Shown: positions 26,251-36,583 of the stretch, in pieces
How positions within the stretch are numbered: the first letter of the stretch is position 1
Layout: each line of letters begins with the position of its first letter
Source: Alphaproteobacteria bacterium
GTDB taxonomy: Bacteria; Pseudomonadota; Alphaproteobacteria; Caulobacterales; Parvularculaceae
Length of the DNA stretch: 55,908 bases
Assembly (NCBI GenBank): GCA_013151255.1
Contig: JAADIQ010000066.1
Span: forward strand, 1 to 55,908
Direction: 5' to 3'
Program-made: the position numbers and the translations under genes
The notes under the pieces: model-generated
Databases searched by the model: none
What the model was told of the DNA's origin: nothing
What the model saw: the letters and a program-made list of their open reading frames with translations, nothing else

Positions 26251-26292
26251 CTAGAGCATTGCCGCGATTCAAAAAAGATGGAACTGCTCTAG
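26251..26292. repeat. CTAG-bounded inverted repeat
   Basis: Arms CTAGAGCA (26251-26258) and TGCTCTAG (26285-26292) around a 26-base centre containing GCGATTC and AAAAAAGATGG. This is the form of a dispersed alphaproteobacterial intergenic repeat, related in its CTAG-AGCA ends to remnants at 40234-40281 and near 44868. It sits just before the kinase gene start. Confidence 0.6.
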
Positions 26293-26301
26293 GTTGGTGT
26301 C

Positions 26302-27123
26302 ATGGATCGCATTAGACAAGCAGTAACGCGTGCGCGCAGCGGCGCAAAACAAGCCTCTCTAACGGCCGCGAAACGCCCGCCGGCGCCGCGCCTCGCACTC
26401 AGCGGCGCTGGCGGCGATCATCCGCCTTCAGAAGACCGCTTTGCACCAGCCGCATGCAACTTCGACAGGTTCGGCGCCCATCGCATCATTTCAAACGAAC
26501 AAGACCCGGTGCTCAACGCCTATCGTGTTCTTCGCACCCGCGTTTTACAAAAAATGGACGCCGCAGGCTGGAACACAATCGCCGTTGTCTCTCCCGGCGC
26601 CGGCGCCGGCAAAACCGTTACCGCAATTAATTTGGCGATTGCCATCGGCGCAAAGACCGGCATACATCCGGTGCTCGTCGATCTCGATTTTTACCGGCCC
26701 AGCGTGGCGCGCTATCTCGGCTTTCGCGAGCCTCCCTCTCTGCTCGACTATTTTGAAGGCAAACGCACGCTTGACGAGGTCACGGTGCGCCCGGACCTTA
26801 ACGATTTGCTGGTGATGCCGAATGAGCGCGTGACCCGCAGAGGCGCGGAGTTTTTAACCTCCGAACGCACCGATCAACTCATCCATACGGCAACCACCGA
26901 CTATCAAGCACGCACCGTGATCTTCGATATGTCGCCGCTGCTCGGCTGCGACGACACGCTCGCCTTTCTACCCAAAGTCGATTGCGTCCTGCTGGTCGCC
27001 GCCAGCGGCCAAACCCGGGTGCCGGAATTGAAGGAAGCAAAACGCATCCTCTCCAAGTCCAATGTGATCGGCACGGTCCTCAACAAATCACCGCGCGCGC
27101 TGATGGCCAACCAATATTATTAA
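26302..27123 (+). CDS. BY-kinase-like tyrosine autokinase (CpsD/CapB family) of the EPS locus
   Basis: A 273-residue P-loop protein, cytoplasmic, paired with the preceding chain-length protein to cycle EPS polymerisation and export. Walker A is G99-AGAGKT105, Walker A' is VLVDLDFYRPS (124-134), and Walker B is VIFDMSPLLGCDDT. The segment before the P-loop, DPVLNAYRVLRTRVL, is the usual kinase activation helix. The C-terminal Tyr cluster is short: only the final Y-Y of NQYY. The P-loop GAGAGKT differs from the more common GEGKS/T. The first 60 residues are basic and probably disordered. No strong ribosome-binding site; a repeat ends 9 bases before the ATG. Confidence 0.88.
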   Translation: MDRIRQAVTRARSGAKQASLTAAKRPPAPRLALSGAGGDHPPSEDRFAPAACNFDRFGAHRIISNEQDPVLNAYRVLRTRVLQKMDAAGWNTIAVVSPGAGAGKTVTAINLAIAIGAKTGIHPVLVDLDFYRPSVARYLGFREPPSLLDYFEGKRTLDEVTVRPDLNDLLVMPNERVTRRGAEFLTSERTDQLIHTATTDYQARTVIFDMSPLLGCDDTLAFLPKVDCVLLVAASGQTRVPELKEAKRILSKSNVIGTVLNKSPRALMANQYY

Positions 27124-27273
27124 TCAAACCTTTCCGGGAACAACGCGACGGCGCCTTAAAACCGGCTCCAACTGCAGTCCTGAAGAGGTTCTGGCCCCAA
27201 AAACCCTCATATTTCGGAATTCGACTGGCCATGCTGCTTGATCCGGCCAGTAAACCACCCAGTATAATGACTG

Positions 27274-28440
27274 GTGAAGCCTATGTTCACCGAATTGTCA
27301 GCGTTTTATCGTAAACGAACCGCTGTTTTACATCGGGCGGATATGCAAGTTTCTCAGTCAGTTAAGTTCGCGGCGCTTATTGTCGTGCTCACAACGCTCT
27401 ATTTCCTCGCCCGCGGGCTGTTTGGGGACGGGGGCGAGGCCGTCGACGCCGTGGCGCCAGCCCGCTTCACGGTGGTCACGCAAACCGTGTCGCCACAAAC
27501 ATGGCAGGCTGAAATCGTCGTGCGCGGCCGCACCGCCGCCGAACGCAAAGTCATCGTCCGCGCAGAAATCGCCGGCGCGGTAGCGGCGACGCCGACACCA
27601 GAAGGCGCGTCTGTGCGTAAGGGCGATGTGCTGTGCCAGATTGAGGTGAATGCGCGCCAGGCAGAACTGGCCGAAGCGCGCGCAGCGCTCAACAAAGCGC
27701 GGCTTGACTACAACGCCGCCGTCAAACTCCATGAAGGCGGGTTTCGGTCCGATACCGCTGTTGCGGCGGCAAAAGCGGCGCTCGACCTGGCTGTCGCCAG
27801 CACAGAGCGCACCGGCATAATCCTGTCAAAAACCAAAATCTCCGCGCCGTTTGACGGCGTGTTTGACCACCGCAATGTCGAGATTGGCGATTTTTTAAGC
27901 GTCGGGGACCCCTGCGGCACCGTTATCCAGCGCTCGCCATTCCTGGTGATTGGCGCCGTCTCCGAAAAAGACGTTGCGAAGATTTCAAAAAACGATCGCG
28001 GCGTTGCGCGCCTGGCGACCGGAGAAATCATTGAAGGCGTTGTTCGGTTCGTCGCCGCCGCCGCGGACCCGGCAACGCGCACCTTCACTGTCGAGCTACA
28101 AGTCCCGAACGAAGACGGCGCCTTGCGCGACGGCGTTACCGCTGACTTCACCATCTTCGCCAAAAAGCGCACCGCGCATCATATACCACGATCATCGCTA
28201 ACCTTGGGCGATGATGGCGGCATCGGCGTGCGCACGCTTGGCGCCGACGGCGCGGTTCAGTTTAAACCTGTCCGCCTCCTCGGCGAAGACCCGAGCGGGG
28301 TCTGGGTCGGCGGACTTGACGGCGCGACCCAACTGATTGTGCGCGGCCAGGATTTTGTCAGCGCCGGTCAAATGGTTGAGGCGGTTGATGTTGAGGCCAT
28401 AAAAGCGGGACCAAACCTGGACGCCGGGGCGACGCCATGA
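27274..28440 (+). CDS. RND efflux periplasmic adaptor (HlyD/AcrA family)
   Basis: 388 residues. A short N-terminal cytoplasmic segment and one membrane anchor (FAALIVVLTTLYFLARGLF) are followed by the adaptor core: first half-lipoyl strand (VIVRAEIAGAVAATPTPEGASVRKGDVLCQIE in part), a helical hairpin (AELAEARAALNKARLDYNAA to SDTAVAAAKAAL), second half-lipoyl (ISAPFDGVFDHRNVEIGDFLSVGDPCGTV in part), then beta-barrel and membrane-proximal domains. It links the inner-membrane pump to an outer-membrane channel, which is not encoded here. Start choices: GTG 27274, ATG 27283 or ATG 27343; none has a strong ribosome-binding site. The stop overlaps the permease ATG by 4 bases. Confidence 0.9.
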   Translation: MKPMFTELSAFYRKRTAVLHRADMQVSQSVKFAALIVVLTTLYFLARGLFGDGGEAVDAVAPARFTVVTQTVSPQTWQAEIVVRGRTAAERKVIVRAEIAGAVAATPTPEGASVRKGDVLCQIEVNARQAELAEARAALNKARLDYNAAVKLHEGGFRSDTAVAAAKAALDLAVASTERTGIILSKTKISAPFDGVFDHRNVEIGDFLSVGDPCGTVIQRSPFLVIGAVSEKDVAKISKNDRGVARLATGEIIEGVVRFVAAAADPATRTFTVELQVPNEDGALRDGVTADFTIFAKKRTAHHIPRSSLTLGDDGGIGVRTLGADGAVQFKPVRLLGEDPSGVWVGGLDGATQLIVRGQDFVSAGQMVEAVDVEAIKAGPNLDAGATP

Positions 28441-31400
28441 ACGGTCTGATAGACGCTGCGTTCTCGCATACGCGCGTCGTCATGACGGCGTTGATCGTGA
28501 TGATCATTTTCGGCGTCAATTCCTTCAACACCATACCGCGCGAGGCAGAACCGGATATTCCGGCGCCGTTCATACTGGTGACGCTGCCGCTGCCGGGGGT
28601 TTCTCCGGAAGATGGCGAGCGATTGCTGATCCGCCCGACCGAGCTGGAATTTCAAAGCATTGAGGGCCTGAAGCAGATGGACGCGCTGGCCTTTGACGGC
28701 GCGGCGCAGATCATCCTTGAATTTCTGACCACCGTTGATGTCGACCAGGCCGTTCTTGATGTGCGCGAAGCGGTCGACCGGGCAAAGGCGGAATATCCGT
28801 CGAATGCGGAAGAACCGATTGTCACCGAGTTTAATCTGCAAAACGAATTCCCGATTTTAACGGTCATGCTTTTCGGCGACGCGCCGGAACGCGCGGTGTA
28901 TCAGACCGCTAAAGCGTTGCAAGACCATCTCGACAGCATCTCGGGCGTGCTTGACGCGCGCCTCACCGGCGCGCGCGAAGAACTGCTCGAGGTTATCATC
29001 GACCCCAAGGTTCTGGAATCCTTTAATCTCACCGAGGTTGAGGTGATCAGCGCCGTCAGCGCCAATAACCAGCTGGTCACCGCCGGTTCGATTAACCTCG
29101 CCGACGGCCGGTTCGCCATTAAAGCGCCCGGACTGATCAAAAACGCCGCCGACCTGATGTCTATCCCCGTGCGCGTCAACGGCGATAATGTCGTGACTAT
29201 CGGCGATCTCGGCGAGGTGCGCCGGACGTTTAAAGACCGCGACGGCTATGCTTTGTTCAACGGCCAGCCGGCGATTGGCGTTGAGATATCCAAACGCGCC
29301 GGGGCCAACATCGTCGAGACGATTGAAGAGGCGCGCGCGGTCGTCAAACGCGAAGCCGCCTTGTGGCCGTCAACCATCCGCTATGAGTTTCTGAGCGACC
29401 AATCGGTAACCGTGAAGGACAATCTGCAAGGCCTGACTTCATCCATCGTCACCGCAATCCTCCTGGTGATGATCGTTATCATCGCCGCCCTCGGCATGCG
29501 TTCAGCGATTATGGTCGGGATAGCCATCCCGACATCGTTCCTGATCAGCTTTTTATTGCTGACGGTGTTTGGCTACACGCTCAACATGATGGTGATGTTC
29601 GGACTGATCTTGTCAGTCGGGATGCTGGTCGATGGGGCGATTGTGATTGTTGAATATGCCGACCGGCGGATGGCGGAGGGCGCGCCGCGTCGCCTCGCTT
29701 ACGCAGAAGCGTCCAAGCGCATGTTCTGGCCGGTCGTCACCTCAACCGCGACGACGCTGGCCGCTTTTATTCCGTTTTTATTCTGGCAATCGCTGCCCGG
29801 CGAATTCATGAAGTTTTTGCCGTTGACGCTGATTTTCGTGCTGTTGTCTTCGCTGGTTGTTGCGCTGATCTTTCTGCCGGTGCTGGGCGGTTTGTTAGGG
29901 CTACCGGTATGGTTGAAAAAGAAATTCAACCTTAAAGGAAAATCGGACGCGCCGACCAAACAGCTGCTGGTCGATGAGGTTGACCCAACCACGCTGGACG
30001 GGCCGGTCGCGGTCTATGCCCGCTTTCTCACCAAGTTGGTGCGCCGCCCGTTGCTGGTGATGCTGGCGGCGGTCATCCTGGTGTCTATCTGCCTGGCCTT
30101 ATTCATCCGCGCGGCTCCGGACGTAGAATTTTTTATTCGCAGCGATGACGAGCAGCTCAATCTCCTGGTGCTCGGCCGCGGCAATATGTCGGAGCAACAG
30201 AAAATTGAAATCGTCAAAGAAGTCTCCGCGCGCATTGAGGACCACCCGGCGATTGAACATCTTTATTTGCAAACCGGACCGGCGCTCGCGCGCAACCGCG
30301 ACGTACCGTCAGAAACCATCGGCCAGGTAGGCGTCGATCTGATTGCCTATACCGAGCGCGAACATTCCGGCATCATTTTAGAACAATTGCGCGATCTGGT
30401 TCAGGACGTGCCCGGCGTCATCGTCGAGGTGCGCCAGCGCGAAAGCGGGCCGCCGGTTGGCAAGGATGTTCAGGTGGAAATCACCGCGGTCGATTTTGAC
30501 GCCATGCTGCGTGCGGCGAAAAAAGTGCGCGCCTATGCCGACACGGCGCGCCTCACCGTAAACGGACAGGAAGTGCCCGCCTATATGGACCAGGAAGACA
30601 CGCTTCCCCTGCCCGGCATCGAGTGGTCGGTTGAGGTCGATCGCGAGCTCGCCGGCCGCTATGGGCTTTCGGTGCAACAGGCGGGCGGCGTCCTTCAGTT
30701 CGTCACTGACGGGCTCTTGCTCGATAAATACCGCCCCGACGACGCCGATGATGAAATCGATATCCGCATCCGGTATCCGAAAGAATACCGCAATATTTTT
30801 GCGCTCGATGCGGTGCGCATTCAAACGCCGGAAGGCTCGGTGCCGCTATCCAATTTTGTCACCCGCACCGCGCAGCCACAGGTTGACCGCATCGTCCGGC
30901 GCGACGGCCGTCGCATCATCGAGATCAAGGCCAATGGCAACACCCGCGCGGAAGGCCATGAAGTCAGCCAGGGCGTGGCCATCGCCGAAATGAAACAATG
31001 GCTATCTTCCGGCGCGCTAGGAGAAGACGTCAGCTGGATCATGCGCGGCGCCGACGAGGAAACCGTGGACGCGGCAAAGTTTTTCCAAGGCGCAATGGCG
31101 GCGGCTCTGTTTATGATCGCTATGATTTTACTGCTTGAATTTAACAGCTTTTACCACGCCGCGCTGACGCTTTCATCTGTAATATTGTCCGTGTTCGGCG
31201 TATTGCTGGGGATTGCCCTTTCGGGGCAATATATCAGCATCATCATGACCGGGACCGGGATTGTCGCGCTGGCGGGGATTGTCGTGAACAATAACATTGT
31301 CCTTATCGACACTTATCAATATTTGCGACGCAAAGGCCTTTCTGTTGAAAACGCGGTCATCCGCACCGCTGCGCAGCGTGTGCGCCCGGTATTGCTGACT

Positions 31401-31730
31401 ACCGTCACCACCATTCTCGGGCTGTTGCCGATGGTGTTTGAAATCACCGTCAACTTCGCCTCCGGGACAATCTCGCGCGGCTCGACAACGTCGGACTGGT
31501 GGGTGCTGTTATCTTCAGCGGTGGTGTTCGGGCTCGCTTTTTCAACCATGCTGACCCTGATTTTAACGCCGGTGATGCTCGCCGCGCCAACGGTTTTGCG
31601 CAAACGCATTCCCGCCTCCGTCAGTATTGTCATGCGCCTGTTCAGCAGGCTGACCGGCCGTCGCATCGGGCCCGACCACCCCACCGATGCGCCGCCGCTC
31701 GACGTCGATTATAAGCGCGCCGCCGAATAG
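28437..31730 (+). CDS. RND efflux permease (AcrB/HAE1-like)
   Basis: 1,097 residues with the duplicated RND layout: a first helix at about 15-32, a large porter loop, helices about 335-490, a second long loop, and helices about 885-1070. The N-terminal PREAEPDIPAPFILVTLPLPG and the helix-4 GMLVDGAIVIVEYADRR are typical. Asp399 is present, while the next residue, which is the second proton-relay Asp in E. coli AcrB, is Gly400, a variant common in environmental HAE1-type pumps. It exports hydrophobic or amphiphilic compounds using the proton gradient; the substrate is unknown. It is translationally coupled to the adaptor gene and converges on the LysM gene with a 3-base gap. Confidence 0.95.
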   Translation: MNGLIDAAFSHTRVVMTALIVMIIFGVNSFNTIPREAEPDIPAPFILVTLPLPGVSPEDGERLLIRPTELEFQSIEGLKQMDALAFDGAAQIILEFLTTVDVDQAVLDVREAVDRAKAEYPSNAEEPIVTEFNLQNEFPILTVMLFGDAPERAVYQTAKALQDHLDSISGVLDARLTGAREELLEVIIDPKVLESFNLTEVEVISAVSANNQLVTAGSINLADGRFAIKAPGLIKNAADLMSIPVRVNGDNVVTIGDLGEVRRTFKDRDGYALFNGQPAIGVEISKRAGANIVETIEEARAVVKREAALWPSTIRYEFLSDQSVTVKDNLQGLTSSIVTAILLVMIVIIAALGMRSAIMVGIAIPTSFLISFLLLTVFGYTLNMMVMFGLILSVGMLVDGAIVIVEYADRRMAEGAPRRLAYAEASKRMFWPVVTSTATTLAAFIPFLFWQSLPGEFMKFLPLTLIFVLLSSLVVALIFLPVLGGLLGLPVWLKKKFNLKGKSDAPTKQLLVDEVDPTTLDGPVAVYARFLTKLVRRPLLVMLAAVILVSICLALFIRAAPDVEFFIRSDDEQLNLLVLGRGNMSEQQKIEIVKEVSARIEDHPAIEHLYLQTGPALARNRDVPSETIGQVGVDLIAYTEREHSGIILEQLRDLVQDVPGVIVEVRQRESGPPVGKDVQVEITAVDFDAMLRAAKKVRAYADTARLTVNGQEVPAYMDQEDTLPLPGIEWSVEVDRELAGRYGLSVQQAGGVLQFVTDGLLLDKYRPDDADDEIDIRIRYPKEYRNIFALDAVRIQTPEGSVPLSNFVTRTAQPQVDRIVRRDGRRIIEIKANGNTRAEGHEVSQGVAIAEMKQWLSSGALGEDVSWIMRGADEETVDAAKFFQGAMAAALFMIAMILLLEFNSFYHAALTLSSVILSVFGVLLGIALSGQYISIIMTGTGIVALAGIVVNNNIVLIDTYQYLRRKGLSVENAVIRTAAQRVRPVLLTTVTTILGLLPMVFEITVNFASGTISRGSTTSDWWVLLSSAVVFGLAFSTMLTLILTPVMLAAPTVLRKRIPASVSIVMRLFSRLTGRRIGPDHPTDAPPLDVDYKRAAE

Positions 31731-31733
31731 GCG

Positions 31734-32732
31734 TTACTCGTCAGGCTCGCCGTCGGAATCTGGCGCGTCAGAATCTGGCACGTCGGAATCCGGTACTTCG
31801 AAAATCTGGCCGGGATAAATCAGGTCCGGGTCGCGGATCTGATCGGCGTTGGCCTGATAGATGATGGTATATTGCGCGCCGCGGCCATAAGCGCGCCGGG
31901 CGATGCGCCACAGGCTGTTGCCCGGCTGGACGACGACTTTGCCATCGCGCAGCTGGATCTGATGCGGACTGGCGCGTTCAAACGGCAGTTCGATCGCATA
32001 GATCGGCCGGCCATTTTCGTCGAGCTGAATGACCAGCAATTGATAAACGCCGGGCGCAATCTGGCCTTCCGGCGCCAGCGTCCAGCGCCCCGCTTCCGAC
32101 GACGGCGTCTGCCCCAGCATGCGGCGATTGATGAACAGCTGCACCATGCGGTTAGGCTCGGCGCGTCCGGAAAAAATCACCGCGCCGCTGTCGTCATAAT
32201 CGATAACGTCGAGGCTGAGCGGGCCGAGCCCTTCGGGCGTCTCGCGCGGGTCTTGCAGAACTTGCGTCGCGCCACCCGGCGTTGTGCGCAACACCAGCGG
32301 CCGGTCGCCCTCGCGTTCCGGCACGTAAATCAACACCGTCTCATCGGAACGGATGGTCAATCCGTCTTTGGTGGTCATCGACAGGCTAAGCTCAACCGGG
32401 CCTGACGCCAGCGGCGTGTCAGTCGCCAACGCCCAAGAGCCATCGGCTTCCGCGACGGTCTCAGCCAAGTCTTCGCCATTGGCGTAGAGATTTATAGTAG
32501 CGCCCGGCTTGGCGCGCCCGGCAATCGTCGCGTAACCGCTGCGGGTGACATAAACAATGTCGAAGCTCGGCAGCGCCGGCTCTTTTGCAGCGTCGCCATC
32601 CTTATCACCCGCATCCGCATCGTGCGCCACCGCGTCCGGCTCAGCGTCGTCAATAATTTTAAAACGCTCCACCGCCTTCCAGCCAATGAACCCGAGAACA
32701 ATCAGTAAGAGGACAATGATTACTACACGCAT
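31734..32732 (-). CDS. Membrane-anchored LysM-domain protein with Ig-like region
   Basis: 332 residues from the ATG at 32732, which has an AAGGAG ribosome-binding site; an in-frame start at 32801 is unlikely. A single N-terminal helix (VVIIVLLLIVLGFIGWKAV) anchors it. Two Ig-like/Bacterial-Ig segments follow (for example YATIAGRAKPGATINLYANGE and AVIFSGRAEPNRMVQLFINRR in part), then a C-terminal LysM module (VVVQPGNSLWRIARRAYGRG to IYPGQIFEVP) that binds peptidoglycan. The tail is a short acidic repeat of the type PDSD-x-PDSD (DNA 31748-31800). It probably acts in the periplasm at the cell wall. It is divergent from the LOG gene. Confidence 0.87.
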   Translation of the reverse strand: MRVVIIVLLLIVLGFIGWKAVERFKIIDDAEPDAVAHDADAGDKDGDAAKEPALPSFDIVYVTRSGYATIAGRAKPGATINLYANGEDLAETVAEADGSWALATDTPLASGPVELSLSMTTKDGLTIRSDETVLIYVPEREGDRPLVLRTTPGGATQVLQDPRETPEGLGPLSLDVIDYDDSGAVIFSGRAEPNRMVQLFINRRMLGQTPSSEAGRWTLAPEGQIAPGVYQLLVIQLDENGRPIYAIELPFERASPHQIQLRDGKVVVQPGNSLWRIARRAYGRGAQYTIIYQANADQIRDPDLIYPGQIFEVPDSDVPDSDAPDSDGEPDE

Positions 32733-32833
32733 AAGACGCCGCTCCTTGATGAACTGCCATGACCGCGATTTTACTTTACCCAAAAGAAAATCTGCGTACA
32801 ATGCCCAGCCAACAACAAGAAACGTACAAAGTT

Positions 32834-33387
32834 ATGAAATCCTTATGTGTTTACTGCGGGTCCCGGCCGGGAAAAGACCCCGCATTTGAAGAAGCAGCCA
32901 TTGCGGTCGGAAAAGAGGCGGCCCGCCGGGGCTGCCGGATTGTCTATGGCGGCGGCAAAATGGGACTGATGGGGGCGACGGCGGGCGCTGCGCGCGATGC
33001 TGGCGGCGACGTTTTCGGCGTCATTCCGGATTTTCTGGTCGAGCTTGAGGGCATCCTGGAGGGCGTCGATCATAAAATCGTCGACACCATGCATGGCGCA
33101 AAATGCTGATGTTTGAAGAATCCGACGCGATTTTGACGCTGCCCGGCGGCATCGGCACGCTGGAAGAATTGATCGAAGTCCTATCCTGGGCGCGGCTCGC
33201 GCTTCACCGTAAGCCGATTATCGTCCTCAATCTCAACGGCTTCTGGACGCCGCTGCAACAACTGTTCGAACACGTTGTATCGCAGGGGTTTGCCGACAAA
33301 GAACTGTTGAACGATACGGTTTTCGTTTCCAGCGTCGAAGAGGTGTTCCCCGCCGCTGAGCAACAATTGCTGCGCGCAAAAGCTTAA
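32834..33387 (+). pseudogene. LOG-family (TIGR00730) protein, broken by a frameshift
   Basis: Together the two frames give a full-length LOG-family protein (about 184 residues), the cytokinin-activating-type nucleoside 5'-monophosphate phosphoribohydrolase. The first frame runs MKSLCVYCGSRPG to HKIVDTMHGAKC and stops at 33109; it includes YGGGKMGLMG. The second frame continues MLMFEESDAILTLPGGIGTLEELIEVLSW to 33387. One base is missing around 33094-33097: inserting an A after CATG restores MHERKMLMFE, exactly the family consensus, including the Arg of the active site. Start at 32834, without a strong ribosome-binding site. This is either a true inactivating deletion or a sequence error. Confidence 0.85.
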
Positions 33388-33402
33388 TTCCCTCGCAAAA
33401 GG

Positions 33403-34807
<1,405 letters not shown>

Positions 34808-36466
34808 CTAATCCCGCCAGCCATGGGTGATCGGGTAGCGCCGGTCGCGGCCGAAATTCACCGCCGTGACTTTCGGGCCCGGCGCCGCCTGGCGGCGTTT
34901 GTATTCGGCGACGTAAAGCAGATGTTCAATACGCCGCACCACCGCCTCGTCATAGCCCTCTGCGACAATCTCCGACACCGCCATTTCCTTTTCGACCAGC
35001 ATCTCCAGGATCGGGTCGAGGATGTCATAGGGCGGCAGATTGTCTTCGTCTTTTTGGTCTTCACGCAGCTCCGCCGAGGGCGGCTTGATGATGATGCGTT
35101 CCGGGATAACGCCGCCGCTTGGGCCTTTCAAATCTACCGCGTGGTTTTCATTGCGCCAACGGCACAGCGCAAACACATCGGTTTTGTAAATGTCCTTGAG
35201 CGGATTATAGCCGCCATTCATGTCGCCATAAAGCGTTGCATAGCCGACCGACATTTCCGATTTATTGCCAGTGGTTAAAACCATATCGCCAAACTTGTTG
35301 GACAGCGCCATCAATATAACCCCGCGCAGGCGCGACTGGATATTTTCTTCAGTGGTGTCTTTGTCGAGATTGCCGAATATCGGCGCCAGCATCTCATCGA
35401 ACGCGGCAACGCCCGGCTCAATGCTGATCGAGCGATAGTCAACGCCAAGCAGCGCCGCACATGCCCCCGCATCCTCAAGGCTTTCGCGCGATGTATAGCG
35501 CGAGGCCATCATCACGCAGCGCACCCGGTCCGCGCCCAGCGCATCAACCGCCATCGCCGCCGTCAGCGCGGAATCAACCCCGCCCGACAGGCCGATAATG
35601 ACGCCCTTGAACCGGTTCTTGTTGACATAATCGCGCACCGCCATGGTCACCGCGCGATAGGTCATCTCCGCGCCGTCCACCCATTGCGCGCGCGGGCCAT
35701 CCTCACAAATCCAGTGTTTCCCGTCGCGCCGCCACCGGGTGAGGAACACGCCTTCGATAAACTGCGGCGCCCGGAAGACAATCTCGCCGGCCCGGTCCAT
35801 GATAAAACCGGCGCCCTCAAACAACACCTCGTCTTGCCCGGCAAGCTGGTTGATGAAAATCAGCGGCAGCCCGGTTTGGCGCACGCGCTCGCGCGCCGCA
35901 TCGGCGCGCTCAGCAAGCGATGTTTCGCGAAACGGCGAACCATGCGGCACGATAAAAATTTCGGCGCCAGCTTTTTGCAACGCCTCCCCCGCGCCCGGCA
36001 GCCACATATCTTCGCAAACCATCAGCCCGAGGCGAACGCCATTGAGGTCAACCGGTTCGGGGAAAGCCGGCCCCGGCGTGAACCGGCGCGGCTCATCGAA
36101 GACGCCGTAATTGGGCAGGCGCATCTTATAGCGCGTCGCGACAATCTCGCCGGCGTGCAACACGAAAGCCGCGTTATAAAGACTATCGCCGTCTTTCCAC
36201 GGCGCGCCGACAATCAACGCCGGACCGCCATCGGCGGTGTCGGCGGCCAGCGCCAGGACAGCATCGCGGCAGGCGCGCTGAAAGGATGGTTTTTGCACAA
36301 GGTCTTCCGGCGGATAGCCCGCCACGACCAGCTCACAAAAGACAACAAGATCGGCGCCAGCAGCAGCGGCCTCGCGCCGCGCGTCGCGGATGCGCGCGAC
36401 ATTGCCGTCAATATCGCCGACAACCGGCGCAATTTGCGCCACCGCGATTGAAATCTGGTCCGTCAT
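34808..36466 (-). CDS. nadE: Glutamine-dependent NAD+ synthase
   Basis: 552 residues from the ATG at 36466 (MTDQISIAVAQIAP). The N-terminal carbon-nitrogen hydrolase domain has the Glu/Lys/Cys triad region (FCELVVAGYPPEDLV, RYKMRLPNYGVFDE, LGLMVCEDMWLPG) and delivers ammonia from glutamine. The C-terminal synthetase domain has the ATP P-loop IGLSGGVDSALTAAMA, SNKFGDMVLTTGNKSEMSVGY and GDMNGGYNPLKDIYKT (in part). It makes NAD+ from nicotinate adenine dinucleotide in the cytoplasm. Full length and intact, lying between two frameshifted genes. Confidence 0.95.
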   Translation of the reverse strand: MTDQISIAVAQIAPVVGDIDGNVARIRDARREAAAAGADLVVFCELVVAGYPPEDLVQKPSFQRACRDAVLALAADTADGGPALIVGAPWKDGDSLYNAAFVLHAGEIVATRYKMRLPNYGVFDEPRRFTPGPAFPEPVDLNGVRLGLMVCEDMWLPGAGEALQKAGAEIFIVPHGSPFRETSLAERADAARERVRQTGLPLIFINQLAGQDEVLFEGAGFIMDRAGEIVFRAPQFIEGVFLTRWRRDGKHWICEDGPRAQWVDGAEMTYRAVTMAVRDYVNKNRFKGVIIGLSGGVDSALTAAMAVDALGADRVRCVMMASRYTSRESLEDAGACAALLGVDYRSISIEPGVAAFDEMLAPIFGNLDKDTTEENIQSRLRGVILMALSNKFGDMVLTTGNKSEMSVGYATLYGDMNGGYNPLKDIYKTDVFALCRWRNENHAVDLKGPSGGVIPERIIIKPPSAELREDQKDEDNLPPYDILDPILEMLVEKEMAVSEIVAEGYDEAVVRRIEHLLYVAEYKRRQAAPGPKVTAVNFGRDRRYPITHGWRD

Positions 36467-36583
36467 AAATTTAACCGCCAGCAAATTTGCGCATTAAGCG
36501 CAACCATAACCTCTCTGTCAGAGTAGATATGGTCTCGCCAACGGGTAAGCAAATATTGTTTTCAGCAGTGGCGCAAAAAGCGG

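Noticed and set aside
28437..31730. Loss of one proton-relay Asp in the RND permease as a defect
   Set aside because: VDG in helix 4 is a frequent variant in environmental HAE1-type pumps, and the rest of the protein is intact.
31748..31800. Short tandem repeat at the LysM gene end
   Set aside because: It encodes an in-frame PDSD acidic tail; a simple coding repeat with no sign of wider significance.
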